A stretch of DNA of 64,000 nucleotides. Origin: Emcibacter sp. Lineage in GTDB: Bacteria; Pseudomonadota; Alphaproteobacteria; Sphingomonadales; Emcibacteraceae. Positions within the stretch are counted from its first letter, which is position 1. Each line of letters opens with the position of its first letter. The notes beneath the pieces were generated by a model. It did no database searches and had not been told where the DNA came from. It saw only the letters and a program-made list of their open reading frames with translations. The stretch lies in contig JAKIUQ010000012.1 in assembly GCA_021647465.1 (NCBI GenBank), positions 1 to 64,000 on the forward strand, written 5' to 3'. The translations under genes and the position numbers were made by a program. Positions 17,986 through 27,575 of the stretch are shown here, piece by piece.

Positions 17986-19113
17986 ATGGATCAGATGACT
18001 TTCATGGCGATAGGGGGCGCTTTGGGGATTGGGTTGGTCATCATCATTATGCTGGTTCGGGGCATGGCGCGTGATAACCGGGAAATGGCCCGGCGATTGG
18101 AAGAAAACCGCAGCAGCGCCAACAACCAGATGCAACATATGATGCAGGTCACTGCCTCTCTTGAAGGCCGCCTGAGCCAGATGTCTGATCAGGCCACAAA
18201 AGAGGCCGCAGAAATGAACCGCACCTTGGCAGAGCGGCTCGACAAGGTCAGCCAGCGCATGGGGGAAAGTCTGGAGAAGACCAATAAAAACACCACGGAC
18301 AGCCTTGGCGACCTGAAAAGCAGGCTGACGGTTATTGATGAGGCGCAGAAAAATATCACCGCCCTGAGTGGTCAGATGGTGGGCTTGCAGGATATCTTGT
18401 CCAACAAGCAGGCACGCGGGGCTTTCGGCGAAATTCAGCTTCAGGATCTGGTGAGCCAGATTTTGCCGCCCAATGCTTACGGCTTTCAGGTTCAGATGAG
18501 CAATGGCAAGCGGGCCGATTGCCTGATAAAACTGCCCAATCCGCCCGGTTCTATCGTAGTAGATGCCAAATTCCCGCTGGAAAGTTATCACGGGCTGCGC
18601 AATGCGACAAATGAGGCAGAGACCAAACTGGCCACCAGTAATTTTAAAACAGATATTTTGAAACATGTAAAAGATATTTCCGCAAAATATATCATCAACG
18701 GCGAAACGGCAGAATCCGCCTTGATGTTTTTGCCCAGTGAGGCCGTCTATGCGGAACTGCATGCGAATTTTTCGGATGTGGTGGAAAAATCTTATCGCGC
18801 CAGAGTCTGGATTGTCAGCCCGACGACCTTGATGGCAACGTTAAATACGGTCAGGGCCGTCCTGAAAGATGCCCGCATGCGCGAGCAGGCCGGCGTTATT
18901 CAAACAGAAGTCGGCATATTGATGGAAGATGTATCGCGACTGGATGACCGGGTCGGGAAATTACGCACCCACTTTCATCTGGCAGAAAAAGACATCGGCA
19001 TGATTGAAACATCGGCCCGAAAAATCACCAGCCGGAGCGAGAGAATCGAAGGCCTGCAACTCGAAGAAAGCGAAAGTCCTGAGGCCGTGTTGACCCCTGA
19101 AAAAATACTTTGA
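17986..19113 (+). CDS. rmuC: RmuC-family DNA recombination protein
   Basis: A membrane-anchored protein related to RmuC, which limits inversions at short repeats. One N-terminal membrane helix (about 5-25) is followed by a coiled coil (about 30-120, with MARRLEENRSSANNQMQHM). The conserved RmuC endonuclease-like core follows (RGAFGEIQLQDLV, RADCLIKLP, IVVDAKFPLESY, FLPSEAVYAEL and VWIVSPTTLMATL). The Asp/Lys pair in DAKFPL belongs to the nuclease-like site. The 375 aa is within the family range. It is divergent from def, and a strong hairpin terminator follows. Confidence 0.93.
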   Translation: MDQMTFMAIGGALGIGLVIIIMLVRGMARDNREMARRLEENRSSANNQMQHMMQVTASLEGRLSQMSDQATKEAAEMNRTLAERLDKVSQRMGESLEKTNKNTTDSLGDLKSRLTVIDEAQKNITALSGQMVGLQDILSNKQARGAFGEIQLQDLVSQILPPNAYGFQVQMSNGKRADCLIKLPNPPGSIVVDAKFPLESYHGLRNATNEAETKLATSNFKTDILKHVKDISAKYIINGETAESALMFLPSEAVYAELHANFSDVVEKSYRARVWIVSPTTLMATLNTVRAVLKDARMREQAGVIQTEVGILMEDVSRLDDRVGKLRTHFHLAEKDIGMIETSARKITSRSERIEGLQLEESESPEAVLTPEKIL

Positions 19114-19140
19114 AGACGCAATAGACGATTGGCGGGAACA

Positions 19141-19174
19141 AAAACCTGACCGGAGGAATCCGGTCAGGTTTTTG
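19141..19174. terminator. Bidirectional intrinsic terminator between rmuC and the chemoreceptor gene
   Basis: A perfect 9-bp stem, CCTGACCGG with CCGGTCAGG, has a 6-nt loop (AGGAAT). It is flanked by A-rich sequence on the left and TTTTTG on the right, so it can act on both strands. It ends rmuC transcription, and ends the convergent PAS-chemoreceptor unit from the other side. Confidence 0.9.
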
Positions 19175-19178
19175 TATT

Positions 19179-20492
19179 TTAACTGATTTTGGTCATAAAG
19201 TCGTTTAAATCACTCTGGAGGGAAGAGCTTTTTTCCGACATGATATTCACTGTGTTGAGCATTTCAATAGCCGCCGCCTCGGTTTCATCTGCGCCGCCAT
19301 TCACCTCGTTAATGCGTTGGCTGGCCTCTTCGGTACTGCCGGCGGCCATTTGGGCGCTTTGACTGATTTCATTGGTCGCCGCAGATTGCTCTATCATGGC
19401 ATTGTTGATGCTGTGGGAGATGTCATTCACCTGATCTATTTTCGCGCCAATATGCGTTACGGTACCAATGGCCATTTTAGTCACACTCTGAATTTTCTGG
19501 AGTTGACTGGTGATTTGATTAGTCGCTTCAGCGGTTTTCTGGGCGAGGCTTTTGACTTCGTTGGCGACCACGGCAAATCCCTTGCCCGCATCGCCGGCCC
19601 GCGCCGCTTCTATTGTGGCATTCAGGGCGAGAAGATTGGTCTGGCCGGAAATCTCCGTGATAATATCCAGAATTGTTGAAATTCGCTCCACTTCTTTGGA
19701 GAGTTCCGCAATAGCCTCGTTGGTTTTGCCAACATCGGTCACTGTTTCGGTAATCAGGCCGCTTGAGCGTTCAACCTGATGAGTGATTTCGCCGATAGAA
19801 CTGCTGAGCTCCTCTGCGGCGCTTGCCACGGTTTGTACGCTTGATTGTGTTTCATTGGCCGACTTTACGGCATGATCACAGAATTGTTTGGTATGATTTG
19901 CGGTATCCGACATGGCGGTGGCTTTTGGGGCTAAATCCGTTGATGAGACGATCATATCTTTGACGTTGGTGATGAATTTTTCCGTCATGCTTTTGACAAT
20001 ACGGTCTTTATCCTGAATTTTAGCGATGACGTCGTTGATCGCTTTGCTATGACGCAGAAATTCCCCGCCCATGCCTTCCGGCAGTATTCGGCGGTAATAT
20101 TCACCGTCCCGAACCGCACGCATGACTTCGCCTGATTCTGACATGAAACATTGAACCACATTTAGGAAATTATTAAGCTCTTCCGCAATTTTCCCTATTT
20201 CTGAATGGCTGTCATGATCGGTAATTCTGGCTTCCAAATCACCTTTAAGCAGGCGATCGAAAACATCCAGAAGAATAGAGCTATCTGAATTAACAGCTGT
20301 GCTGGTTTCATTTTTTTGTCCAATGGCGCTAATGGCGGCCACAAGTTCCTGCAGGTCGGGATTGCCGGAAAAATCTTGCAGGGAATTGGGGTTGTTGCCT
20401 GAGGCAACCTCATGACAAATGGCGGTTAGATACTGGATATCTGCCGGATTAATGTGATTATGGGTGCTTTTTTCTCTTGAAAAGATACTCAT
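19179..20492 (-). CDS. Soluble methyl-accepting chemotaxis protein
   Basis: A chemoreceptor without any membrane helix or ligand domain of its own. Residues 60-170 hold a short linker with HAMP-like features ([12 protein letters not shown]). From about 190 it is the long MCP signalling coiled coil. Its hairpin tip, [20 protein letters not shown], followed by [16 protein letters not shown], contacts CheA and CheW. Glutamine/glutamate pairs suitable for methylation lie on both arms. The gene directly upstream encodes a single PAS domain with an Aer-like sequence, so sensing is probably supplied in trans. No C-terminal CheR-tether pentapeptide is seen. Confidence 0.92.
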   Translation of the reverse strand: MSIFSREKSTHNHINPADIQYLTAICHEVASGNNPNSLQDFSGNPDLQELVAAISAIGQKNETSTAVNSDSSILLDVFDRLLKGDLEARITDHDSHSEIGKIAEELNNFLNVVQCFMSESGEVMRAVRDGEYYRRILPEGMGGEFLRHSKAINDVIAKIQDKDRIVKSMTEKFITNVKDMIVSSTDLAPKATAMSDTANHTKQFCDHAVKSANETQSSVQTVASAAEELSSSIGEITHQVERSSGLITETVTDVGKTNEAIAELSKEVERISTILDIITEISGQTNLLALNATIEAARAGDAGKGFAVVANEVKSLAQKTAEATNQITSQLQKIQSVTKMAIGTVTHIGAKIDQVNDISHSINNAMIEQSAATNEISQSAQMAAGSTEEASQRINEVNGGADETEAAAIEMLNTVNIMSEKSSSLQSDLNDFMTKIS

Positions 20493-20532
20493 TTATTTCT
20501 GCCTTTATTGTTTTTAATGGTATTTTATGCGA

Positions 20533-21069
20533 TCAAGCTGCGGCATTTAACGAGAATATATATTCCGCGTAGGATAGCTCTTTCTGACCTAGAAAATCAT
20601 TAAAACTATCAAGGGCAGCCTGCATCCCGGCCTTCGGATTGGAATGGCTTTTTTCAATGGTGACCAGTTCTTTATAATAAGACTGTAATTGCTGGACAAT
20701 TTTCCTGTTCGGGCTTCGGCGGCTGGAATGATAGCCAATATGGTTCCCAGTCAGATCATAGGTCGGCACCACATGGGCCAGAACCCAATAATGATCGCCG
20801 TTTTTGTGCATATTAAAGACATAGGCAAAAATTTCTTTGCGTTGCTGCAGTGTGTCCCAAAAAAGCTTGAAAATACAATGGGGCATGTCCGGGTGCCGGA
20901 TAAGGTTATGGGGCTGGCCCAGAATTTCACTCCGGCTATAGCCGCTCATCTCTTCAAATAATTTATTGGCGTAGGTGATCTTCCCCTTGAGATCAGTTTT
21001 ACTGACGATTAATTCATCTTCTGGAAAATATATTTCATTGCCTGTTGGCGTGATATTTTCTTTAGACAT
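20533..21069 (-). CDS. PAS-domain protein, Aer-like sensor
   Basis: A 178-residue cytosolic protein. Residues 15-125 form a PAS domain with the aerotaxis-receptor style sequence SKTDLKGKITYANKLFEEMS, then GQPHNLIRHPDMP and NGDHYWVLAHVVP. The rest is a helical tail. In Aer this PAS binds FAD and reports redox state; the segment here is similar, but FAD binding is inferred. It ends 40 nt before the soluble chemoreceptor on the same strand and converges with nothing, so the pair reads as a split Aer: PAS protein plus signalling coil on separate chains. Confidence 0.85.
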   Translation of the reverse strand: MSKENITPTGNEIYFPEDELIVSKTDLKGKITYANKLFEEMSGYSRSEILGQPHNLIRHPDMPHCIFKLFWDTLQQRKEIFAYVFNMHKNGDHYWVLAHVVPTYDLTGNHIGYHSSRRSPNRKIVQQLQSYYKELVTIEKSHSNPKAGMQAALDSFNDFLGQKELSYAEYIFSLNAAA

Positions 21070-21279
21070 TTTAGGCCCTTTTTTTAATAAGTTTTTATAT
21101 AATACGACTTTATACGAAGACTTAATTTATATTAAACTTCTTAAGCAATGATTAAAGTGATTGAAATAACGAATATGATGATGAATGCACGCAGGAGCTG
21201 TGAAATGAAGTTGCCGTAACCTGAATGAGAATGGGGAATGTAAAAATATTTTCACGCCGTACCCGTGTGAAGGAAGTGT

Positions 21280-21888
21280 CTAAAAGGGGCGGCGGGATTT
21301 GAGGGCGGCGGTCAAGGTGCCATCATCCAGATAATCCAGTTCCCCGCCAACAGGCACGCCGTGGGCAAGCCGGCTGACCATGATCGCCGTATCTTTTAAT
21401 CTGTCCGTAATATAATGCGCCGTGGTTTGGCCATCAACGGTGGCATTGGTGGCAATGATGACTTCGGTGATATTATCGGCGCGCACTCTTTCGATGAGGG
21501 ATGATATATTCAAATCATCCGGGCCAACGCCGTCCAATGCGGATAGGGTGCCGCCAATGACGTGATAGGCGCCGCGGTATGAGCCGGATCTTTCCAGGGC
21601 CCATAAATCTGCCACATCCTCGATGACGCAAATGCTGCTGTGATCGCGGGCGGGGTTATCACAGATATGGCACGGGTCTGATGTGTCCAGATTCCCGCAG
21701 ATGCAGCAAGGATTCACATGCTCTGCCACCTCAGCCAATGCGGTGGACAGGGGGCGCATCACCGTGTCTTTTTTCTTGATCAATTGCAAGGCCGCTCTTC
21801 GGGCCGAACGGGGGCCAAGCCCGGGCAGCTTTGACAGGAGCTGGATCAGCTGGTCAAGTTCAGAACCATAAGAAGCTTTGCGATACAA
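21280..21888 (-). CDS. recR: Recombination mediator RecR
   Basis: Acts with RecF and RecO to load RecA on gapped DNA. A helix-hairpin-helix lies at the start ([17 protein letters not shown]), then a four-cysteine zinc site [16 protein letters not shown]. The Toprim domain follows ([16 protein letters not shown], and later [17 protein letters not shown]) and the end is [17 protein letters not shown] chose a TTG start with AAGG 8 nt upstream, giving 202 residues as in other RecR. The frame stays open for 42 further codons, but these overlap the end of ybaB and match nothing. Confidence 0.95.
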   Translation of the reverse strand: MYRKASYGSELDQLIQLLSKLPGLGPRSARRAALQLIKKKDTVMRPLSTALAEVAEHVNPCCICGNLDTSDPCHICDNPARDHSSICVIEDVADLWALERSGSYRGAYHVIGGTLSALDGVGPDDLNISSLIERVRADNITEVIIATNATVDGQTTAHYITDRLKDTAIMVSRLAHGVPVGGELDYLDDGTLTAALKSRRPF

Positions 21889-21916
21889 ATGCGTTACCTT
21901 TTGGGGGGTGGGTTGT

Positions 21917-22240
21917 TTAAAAGGGCAGATTAAAACCTTCGGGTAATTGCATGCCGCCGGTGACTTTTGCCATTTCTTTTTGAGCGTATTCTTCTGTTTT
22001 GCGTTTTGCCTCATTAAAAGCCGCTATGACCAGATCCTCAACTATTTCCGCATCATCGCTGTTGAACAGGGACGGGTCGATTGTTAAGGCTTTCATGTTA
22101 CCCTTGCCATTAAGGGTTACAGAAACAAGCCCGCCGCCGGATTGGCCGGTGCATTCGGCTTTTTCCAGTGTCTCTTGCATTTCGGACATTTTGCCCTGCA
22201 TTTCCTGAGCCTGTTTCATCATTTTACCAAGGTTTGTCAT
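21917..22240 (-). CDS. YbaB/EbfC nucleoid-associated protein
   Basis: A small DNA-binding protein (107 aa) that lies between dnaX and recR in most bacteria. It begins [20 protein letters not shown], the standard YbaB start. Helical arms flank a beta-sheet core ([19 protein letters not shown]), and a final helix reads [20 protein letters not shown]. It dimerises through the sheet and binds DNA with the arms. A purine-rich sequence (GGAGAAGAC) precedes the ATG. Confidence 0.95.
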   Translation of the reverse strand: MTNLGKMMKQAQEMQGKMSEMQETLEKAECTGQSGGGLVSVTLNGKGNMKALTIDPSLFNSDDAEIVEDLVIAAFNEAKRKTEEYAQKEMAKVTGGMQLPEGFNLPF

Positions 22241-22281
22241 GTCTTCTCCAAATGGGGTTATCTTTTGGGCTTTAATTATCT

Positions 22282-24096
22282 CTAATCAAGGCCAAATTCA
22301 TCTTCGTCAATTAAGAAATTCTCGGCAATAAAATCAGCCGAGCCATCATCCAGAATCGCAAAATCATCAAGTTTCTTTCGAATATCAGAAATTTTAGCCC
22401 CGGGGAACCGTTCCAAAAGGCTTTTGATAATGGGGGTGGTCATGAGGCGGGCTTTCAGCCGCCGATCATTTTCCAGTTCCTGCTCATGCAGCGTATCATT
22501 CCCCTGTTCGGTGGTGAGGGAAATGACCCAATGGGTATTGGTCCATTGTTTAAGCAGGCTGATCATACGCCCGGTCAGGTCTTTTGGGGCCTGTTGTTTC
22601 AGGCGGATATCAAGCCGGCCCGGCGCAAAGCTTTCCAGATGGGCATTGTCATTAAGCTGAAAGGCGATAGAGGCTTCATTATGGCGTTCAAAAAGGGCAA
22701 CAAAATCTTCGAAACTATTCGGGCTAACCTCATACTCCTGCGGAGCATCCGGCAAAATATCTTGGGCAAGGATGCGGGCCTGCCCATTGCTGCGGATCAC
22801 ATGGAAGGCTTTTGGCGCATTTCCATCAGTGTTGCTTTGGGACGGCTGCTGCGCTGGTTGCTTTCCAGTATTCTGTTCCGATACTGCCGTGCCGCCAGTT
22901 TGCGGCGAATTTTTTGCCGGAGAATTCTTTAATTGTTTGATCATATCGCCCGGTGTGGGCAGTTTTGCCGCATATGTCATGCGCACCAGCAACATTTCTG
23001 TGGCGGCAAGCGGGGACGGGGCCAGCCGAACTTCATCAAGCCCTTTCAGCAGCATTTGCCAGCTTCGGGTCAGAATGGGCATGCTAAGGGCGTTTGCCAT
23101 CACAAGCCCCTCCGTGCGTTCGGCTTCGGATGTGACAATATCTTCCCCGGCATCCGGCACGACTTTCAGGCGGGTAAGCCAATGGGTTAATTCCAGCATA
23201 TCGCTTAAAATGACTTCCGGATCCGCGCCGTGATTATATTGGTGACGCAATTGGGTAAGGGCCTCTGCCGTACCCCCTTTCATGATGACTTTATACAGGT
23301 CAAGAACCTGCGTGCGGTCAGCAAGGCCCAGCATATCGCGAACCTGCTGTTCGTCCACGTTACCGGCCCCGTGGGCAAAGGCCTGGTCCAGCAGGCTCAA
23401 ACCATCGCGCACCGATCCTTCGGCGGCTCTGGAAATCATGGCAAGGGCGCTATCTTCTATGTCACAATTTTCCAGTTTGGCGATTTTCTTGAAATGGCTG
23501 TTGAGCTGTTCGATGGAGATTCGCCTCAGGTCAAAACGTTGGCACCGGCTCAGCACGGTAACCGGAACTTTGCGAATTTCCGTCGTGGCAAAGATGAATT
23601 TGACATGGGCCGGGGGCTCTTCCAGGGTTTTTAACAGCGCGTTAAAGGCATTACGGGACAGCATATGGACTTCATCGATGATATATATTTTGAAACGCGC
23701 CGAGACAGAGGCATAGCGAACCCCTTCGATAATCTCGCGGATGTCATCTACGCCCGTGCGGCTGGCGGCGTCCATTTCCATCACATCAACATGGCGGGAT
23801 TCGGCGATGGATTTGCAATTTTCACAGTCACCGCAGGGGGCAATGGTCGGCCCGCCTGTGCCGTCTTTTCCGATGCAATTTAACGCTTTGGCGATAATAC
23901 GGGCCGTGGTTGTTTTGCCGACACCGCGAACGCCGGTCAGGATAAACGCATGGGCCAAACGCCCGGTTTCAATGGCATTGGACAATGTGCGCACCATGGC
24001 ACCCTGTCCAATCAGTTCATCAAAATCAACCGGACGATATTTCCGCGCCAAAACGCGGTAGTTTTCATCTATATTGCTGTTGGGCGTTTCTGCCAT
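22282..24096 (-). CDS. dnaX: DNA polymerase III subunits gamma/tau
   Basis: The clamp-loader ATPase of the replisome. Walker A is TGVRGVGKTTTARI; the zinc module has cysteines in NCIGKDGTGG...CGDCENC; Walker B/sensor are IYIIDEVHMLS and TTEIRKVPVTVLSRCQRFDLRRI. Domain III is about 230-360. A proline/glutamine-rich linker (about 375-430) leads to a tau-type C-terminal domain that would contact the polymerase and DnaB. At 604 aa it is full-length tau; no clear slippery heptamer for gamma was seen. The SRP RNA gene lies upstream on the same strand. Confidence 0.97.
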   Translation of the reverse strand: MAETPNSNIDENYRVLARKYRPVDFDELIGQGAMVRTLSNAIETGRLAHAFILTGVRGVGKTTTARIIAKALNCIGKDGTGGPTIAPCGDCENCKSIAESRHVDVMEMDAASRTGVDDIREIIEGVRYASVSARFKIYIIDEVHMLSRNAFNALLKTLEEPPAHVKFIFATTEIRKVPVTVLSRCQRFDLRRISIEQLNSHFKKIAKLENCDIEDSALAMISRAAEGSVRDGLSLLDQAFAHGAGNVDEQQVRDMLGLADRTQVLDLYKVIMKGGTAEALTQLRHQYNHGADPEVILSDMLELTHWLTRLKVVPDAGEDIVTSEAERTEGLVMANALSMPILTRSWQMLLKGLDEVRLAPSPLAATEMLLVRMTYAAKLPTPGDMIKQLKNSPAKNSPQTGGTAVSEQNTGKQPAQQPSQSNTDGNAPKAFHVIRSNGQARILAQDILPDAPQEYEVSPNSFEDFVALFERHNEASIAFQLNDNAHLESFAPGRLDIRLKQQAPKDLTGRMISLLKQWTNTHWVISLTTEQGNDTLHEQELENDRRLKARLMTTPIIKSLLERFPGAKISDIRKKLDDFAILDDGSADFIAENFLIDEDEFGLD

Positions 24097-24240
24097 AGGG
24101 AGTCATATCCATGCTAAATTATTTATGCCACTATAAAACCACTGACTATAAAACTACTGGGGAAAATTTGCCAGCAGTGAGTTGGTTTTTTTGTGGAAAA
24201 TAAAGCCAGAGAAGGCAGCATGACAGTATAAAGTTTTAAG

Positions 24241-24335
24241 TGAGAGATTGGACAACCCAAAATATCCCGTTACGGCTGCTCCCTTCCGGGCCTGACCGGA
24301 TTGGCGGGTCTTTTGTCCGCCAACCTCTCGGGCGC
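24241..24335 (-). ncRNA. ffs: Signal recognition particle RNA, 4.5S type
   Basis: The minus strand carries the universal SRP domain-IV core (GGTCAGGCCCGGAAGGGAGC then AGCCGTAACGGG), which binds Ffh. The ends pair: GAGAGGTTGG with CCAATCTCTC over 10 bp with one G-U. Inner stems follow and give a single long hairpin of about 90 nt. Ends are placed from pairing only and may be off by several nucleotides. The location upstream of dnaX is the usual alphaproteobacterial one. Confidence 0.93.
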
Positions 24336-24446
24336 ATATATGGTCTTTTTTTGAAATAAGATCAAGTCAGTTATGCACAGGGGTGGAAATATTTTTTTGT
24401 CTGTGGCAGTCTCAAATTAATTTTTTCCCAATCAGATGGATCTTAT

Positions 24447-25379
24447 ATGACGGATAATTGTATTTTTGCCGGCTTTCCCCTTGACCCTGCGGACCATATG
24501 AGGGGCAATGAAAAATGGCTTTCTGAAAAACTTGACGCAAAATCCAGCCGTTTCTTACTTTATGCTCGGGGGCGGCCCTTGATGGATATTTCTGAAGACC
24601 TGAAACCTGCGTTTAAAACAGTGGATGATATCAAAGCCGTTGCGGCCAATGATTTGACTAATGGGGATAATAATTGGGTTTTCCTTGGCATCAATGGGGA
24701 TGTAGCCATTTTTGCTGTTGCGATAGCGGGCAAGCTTGATCTTGCTGGCCATGAAAAATTCATTGATCTTCGGTCTGTGGCGCTCCAGCTTGGCGCGGAT
24801 GGCTTCAGTGCGGTTCCGTCTTTGCTGGGCCGGGGCAAGATACTGCTGGAATGGAATGGCCGGCGGCATTTCTGTTCGTGCTGCGGCCATAAAACGCAGG
24901 CCGAGCGCGGCGGTTACTTGCGAAAATGCCGGAATGAAGCCTGTAAGGCGGAACATTTCCCCCGCACGGACCCTGTTGTTATCATGTTTGTGGTTTCGGG
25001 CGATAAATGTCTTCTGGGCCGCAGCAAAGGATGGCCGGAGGGTAATTATTCTGCGCTGGCGGGTTTTGTGGAACCGGGGGAGACCATAGAAGAGGCTGTG
25101 CGGCGCGAAGTTCTTGAGGAAGCCGGCGTTAAAATAGGCCGCGTCAGCTATGTCAAAAGCCAGCCCTGGCCTTTCCCGTCTTCCCTGATGATCGGTGTTC
25201 AGGCCGAAGCCTTGACCACGAAAATCAGCCTTGATACGGATGAACTGGAGGATGCAGACTGGTTTGACAAGACCTGCCTGAGAGAAGTTTTTGAGAGCGG
25301 CGGCAGCGCCACCTTTAAAATTCCGCCCAAAATTGCCCTCGCGCGTTATTTGCTGGATGCATGGTTGCAGGAAGAATGA
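24447..25379 (+). CDS. nudC: NAD(P)H/NAD+ diphosphatase NudC
   Basis: Hydrolyses NADH (and removes NAD caps from RNA in characterised relatives) to the mononucleotides. The N-terminal domain is followed by a zinc ribbon (Cys143, Cys146, Cys161 and Cys166, in FCSCCGHK and KCRNEACKAEHFPRTDPVVIM). The Nudix box, GFVEPGETIEEAVRREVLEE then AGV (about 206-228), is complete, and the NudC-specific SQPWPFPSSLM follows it. The 310 aa is normal. The gene starts 110 nt beyond the divergent SRP RNA. Confidence 0.96.
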   Translation: MTDNCIFAGFPLDPADHMRGNEKWLSEKLDAKSSRFLLYARGRPLMDISEDLKPAFKTVDDIKAVAANDLTNGDNNWVFLGINGDVAIFAVAIAGKLDLAGHEKFIDLRSVALQLGADGFSAVPSLLGRGKILLEWNGRRHFCSCCGHKTQAERGGYLRKCRNEACKAEHFPRTDPVVIMFVVSGDKCLLGRSKGWPEGNYSALAGFVEPGETIEEAVRREVLEEAGVKIGRVSYVKSQPWPFPSSLMIGVQAEALTTKISLDTDELEDADWFDKTCLREVFESGGSATFKIPPKIALARYLLDAWLQEE

Positions 25380-25437
25380 GACTATTATACTAATGATATA
25401 AATCGTTTGTAATATCAAAAAAATTAAGAAAGAAGAT

Positions 25438-25854
25438 ATGATGGAGAAATCACGCCTGACCTATCAAGGCACCGTCTTCCCTTGGCATTGTGATCATATG
25501 GGGCATATGAATGTTATGTATTATGTCGGGAAGTTTGACGAGGCTTCATGGAGCCTTTTCTCCGACATAGGCCTTACGGGACGGCGGATGCGGGATGAGA
25601 AAAAAGGCATGGTCGCTGTGGAACAGAATATTCAATATAAAGGCGAACTGATGGCGGGGGATGTGGTTGCTGTCTATAGCGAAATTGTCAAACTTACCGA
25701 TAAGTCGGCGACATTTCGTCATGAAATGCGCAATGTGGAAACCGGCAACATAGCGGCCATCACCATTCTGACCGGATTATATTTTGATCGGGTTGCCCGC
25801 AAGGCCATCAATCTGCCCGATGATATCAAGGCAAAATTACAGGATATGCTTTAA
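25438..25854 (+). CDS. Acyl-CoA thioesterase, 4HBT hot-dog fold
   Basis: A 138-residue single-domain hot-dog thioesterase. The 4-hydroxybenzoyl-CoA thioesterase signature is at the N-terminus: CDHMGHMNVMYYVGKFDEAS, where the first Asp of the D-x-M-G-H-x-N motif is the expected catalytic residue. Long-chain or aromatic acyl-CoA could be the substrate; the sequence does not say which. Two ATGs in tandem follow GAAAGAAG. The FMN-binding protein gene starts two bases after its stop, so the two are co-transcribed. Confidence 0.85.
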   Translation: MMEKSRLTYQGTVFPWHCDHMGHMNVMYYVGKFDEASWSLFSDIGLTGRRMRDEKKGMVAVEQNIQYKGELMAGDVVAVYSEIVKLTDKSATFRHEMRNVETGNIAAITILTGLYFDRVARKAINLPDDIKAKLQDML

Positions 25855-25856
25855 TC

Positions 25857-26477
25857 ATGGCTCGTGGATATAACTTGGATAGCCGTCCGGCCCACCAGCA
25901 ACGGCGCGGGCATTTAAAACAGAGCGAAGACTGGATCAGGGGGCTGATCACCCGCTTGCCACTGGGTTATTTCGCCACCCGCTGGGATGATCAGCCCTTT
26001 GTTCATCCCATGACTTTTGTTTATGTGACAGATAAACATTGTATCTATATGCATGGTTCCACCGTGGGCCGGCGGCGGGCCAATACGGATGCCCATGAGA
26101 AAATGTGCTTTTGTGCGTCGGAGATGGGCCAGCTGTTGCCCTCTAATCAGGCCCTGCATTTTTCGGCCCAATATCGCAGCGTCATGGCCTTTGGTACCGT
26201 CCGTCTTGTCGCAGAGGAAGCCGAACAGAAGGCCGCGCTTTATGCGCTGATCGACAAATATTTCCCGCCCCTGAAGCTGGATGCGGATTATAGCCCCATC
26301 CGGCCGGAGGATTTGAAAAGAACCGCCGTCTATGCTCTTGATATTGACAATTGGAGCGGCAAGGAAAACTGGAAAGAGCGCACGGGTATGGATGACCGGG
26401 GCTGGCCGGAACTGGACGAGAAATATTTTGAACCGGATATGTTTGCCATGTCACGGGGGCGGGTTAAAGAGGAATAG
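25857..26477 (+). CDS. Pyridoxamine-5'-phosphate-oxidase-like FMN-binding protein
   Basis: A 206-residue split-barrel flavoprotein of the type often called NimA/pyridoxamine-5'-phosphate oxidase-related. Family features include the N-terminal GYFATRWDDQPFVHPMTFVY strand pair, YMHGSTVGRRRANTD (phosphate-binding region) and the barrel strand YRSVMAFGTVRLV. Such proteins bind FMN and reduce small substrates or heme-like ligands; the substrate cannot be read here. It converges on pheA with three bases between stops. Confidence 0.82.
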   Translation: MARGYNLDSRPAHQQRRGHLKQSEDWIRGLITRLPLGYFATRWDDQPFVHPMTFVYVTDKHCIYMHGSTVGRRRANTDAHEKMCFCASEMGQLLPSNQALHFSAQYRSVMAFGTVRLVAEEAEQKAALYALIDKYFPPLKLDADYSPIRPEDLKRTAVYALDIDNWSGKENWKERTGMDDRGWPELDEKYFEPDMFAMSRGRVKEE

Positions 26478-26480
26478 GCC

Positions 26481-27341
26481 TTATTTTCTGTCGAGCCTGT
26501 ATTGTGCGGCGGGATAGCTGCCCAAGATACGGAATTCACTGGTGAAAAAGCCCAATTCTTCGAAGGCATGTTTCACCGCATCATCATTGGGGTGACCTTC
26601 TATATCGGCATAAAACTGGGTTGCGACGAAGGCACCGTTTATTTGATAGCTTTCCAGTTTGGTCATATTAACGCCGTTGGTGGCAAAGCCGCCCATAACT
26701 TTATAGAGAGCGGCGGGCACATTTCTCACCTGGAAAACAAAACTTGTCATTGTCATGCTGTCAGTCGGGATGGCTGACAAAGGCTCACGCGCAAAAATGA
26801 CGAAGCGTGTTGTGTTATGATCGGCATCCTCAATATCCCTTTTAAGGCTCTGCAAGCCATAAATTTCGCCGGCAAGAGACGACGCTATGGCCCCGATCGT
26901 GGGGTCTTGTAATTCCGAGATCAGCTTGGCCGCCCCGGCCGTGTCGGAATAGACAACCGGCTCCAGACCCCAGTCCAGTAAATTTTTCCGGCATTGACCA
27001 AGGGCCTGTTCGTGGCTGCGAACAGTTCTGAGACTGGCCATGCTCGCGCCGCGCACGGCAAGAAGATGATGATTAATCCGTTGAAAATATTCGCCAATGA
27101 TATGCAGGGAAGAATGGGGAATTAAATGATGGATGGCGGCCACGCGGCCCGCCACTGAATTTTCAATGGGAATCATGGCATATTTGGCCTTGCCCTCTGC
27201 AACGGCGGCGAAGACATCTTCGAAAGTATGACAGGGCAGGGCGGTCATGTCCGGAAATACGTTAAGACAAGCCAGATTGGAATAGGCCCCCGGTTCGCCC
27301 TGAAAAGCAATATTATTCTCTGGATTTGATGTTTCCTGCAT
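26481..27341 (-). CDS. pheA: Prephenate dehydratase
   Basis: Converts prephenate to phenylpyruvate in phenylalanine synthesis. It is a monofunctional enzyme without a chorismate mutase domain. The catalytic domain starts FQGEPGAYSNLA and contains the catalytic TRF motif (HNTTRFVIF). A C-terminal ACT domain (from about 200: TSFVFQVRNVPAALYKVMGG and LESYQINGAFVATQFYADIEG) is expected to bind phenylalanine for feedback inhibition. The chosen ATG has AAGGTGG four bases upstream, giving 286 residues. A longer reading of 15 codons lacks such a site. Confidence 0.95.
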   Translation of the reverse strand: MQETSNPENNIAFQGEPGAYSNLACLNVFPDMTALPCHTFEDVFAAVAEGKAKYAMIPIENSVAGRVAAIHHLIPHSSLHIIGEYFQRINHHLLAVRGASMASLRTVRSHEQALGQCRKNLLDWGLEPVVYSDTAGAAKLISELQDPTIGAIASSLAGEIYGLQSLKRDIEDADHNTTRFVIFAREPLSAIPTDSMTMTSFVFQVRNVPAALYKVMGGFATNGVNMTKLESYQINGAFVATQFYADIEGHPNDDAVKHAFEELGFFTSEFRILGSYPAAQYRLDRK

Positions 27342-27575
27342 TTTTCCACCTTGTAAAATTTTTGGGCAGTATTTAGAAATGACCATAGGCTGTCAAATAA
27401 TTTCAGGAATAACTTATCATTTTTACAGCTTAATATCTTAAGAAGTCTTGTGTCTGTCAAAAAACAATAGTAAACAGATGATTATAAGAGGGTGAGTACA
27501 GTTACGTTAGGGATTTTTTAATCTGGATTATTGTACTTTAGATAATATTGGACATTTAACCTGCGAGGAAAAACA

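Noticed and set aside
17929..18762. 277-codon open frame opposite rmuC
   Set aside because: Antisense to rmuC core motifs, and running into the def promoter region. No domain is recognised.
21889..22014. Longer recR start
   Set aside because: Overlaps ybaB and encodes sequence unlike RecR. A TTG with a proper Shine-Dalgarno gives the family length.
22486..23233. Several plus-strand frames across dnaX
   Set aside because: Antisense to dnaX. No ribosome sites and no motifs.
24555..25418. 287-codon open frame opposite nudC
   Set aside because: It is wholly antisense to a clear nudC with zinc and Nudix motifs. Its product is basic, low in recognisable domains, and typical of a shadow frame.
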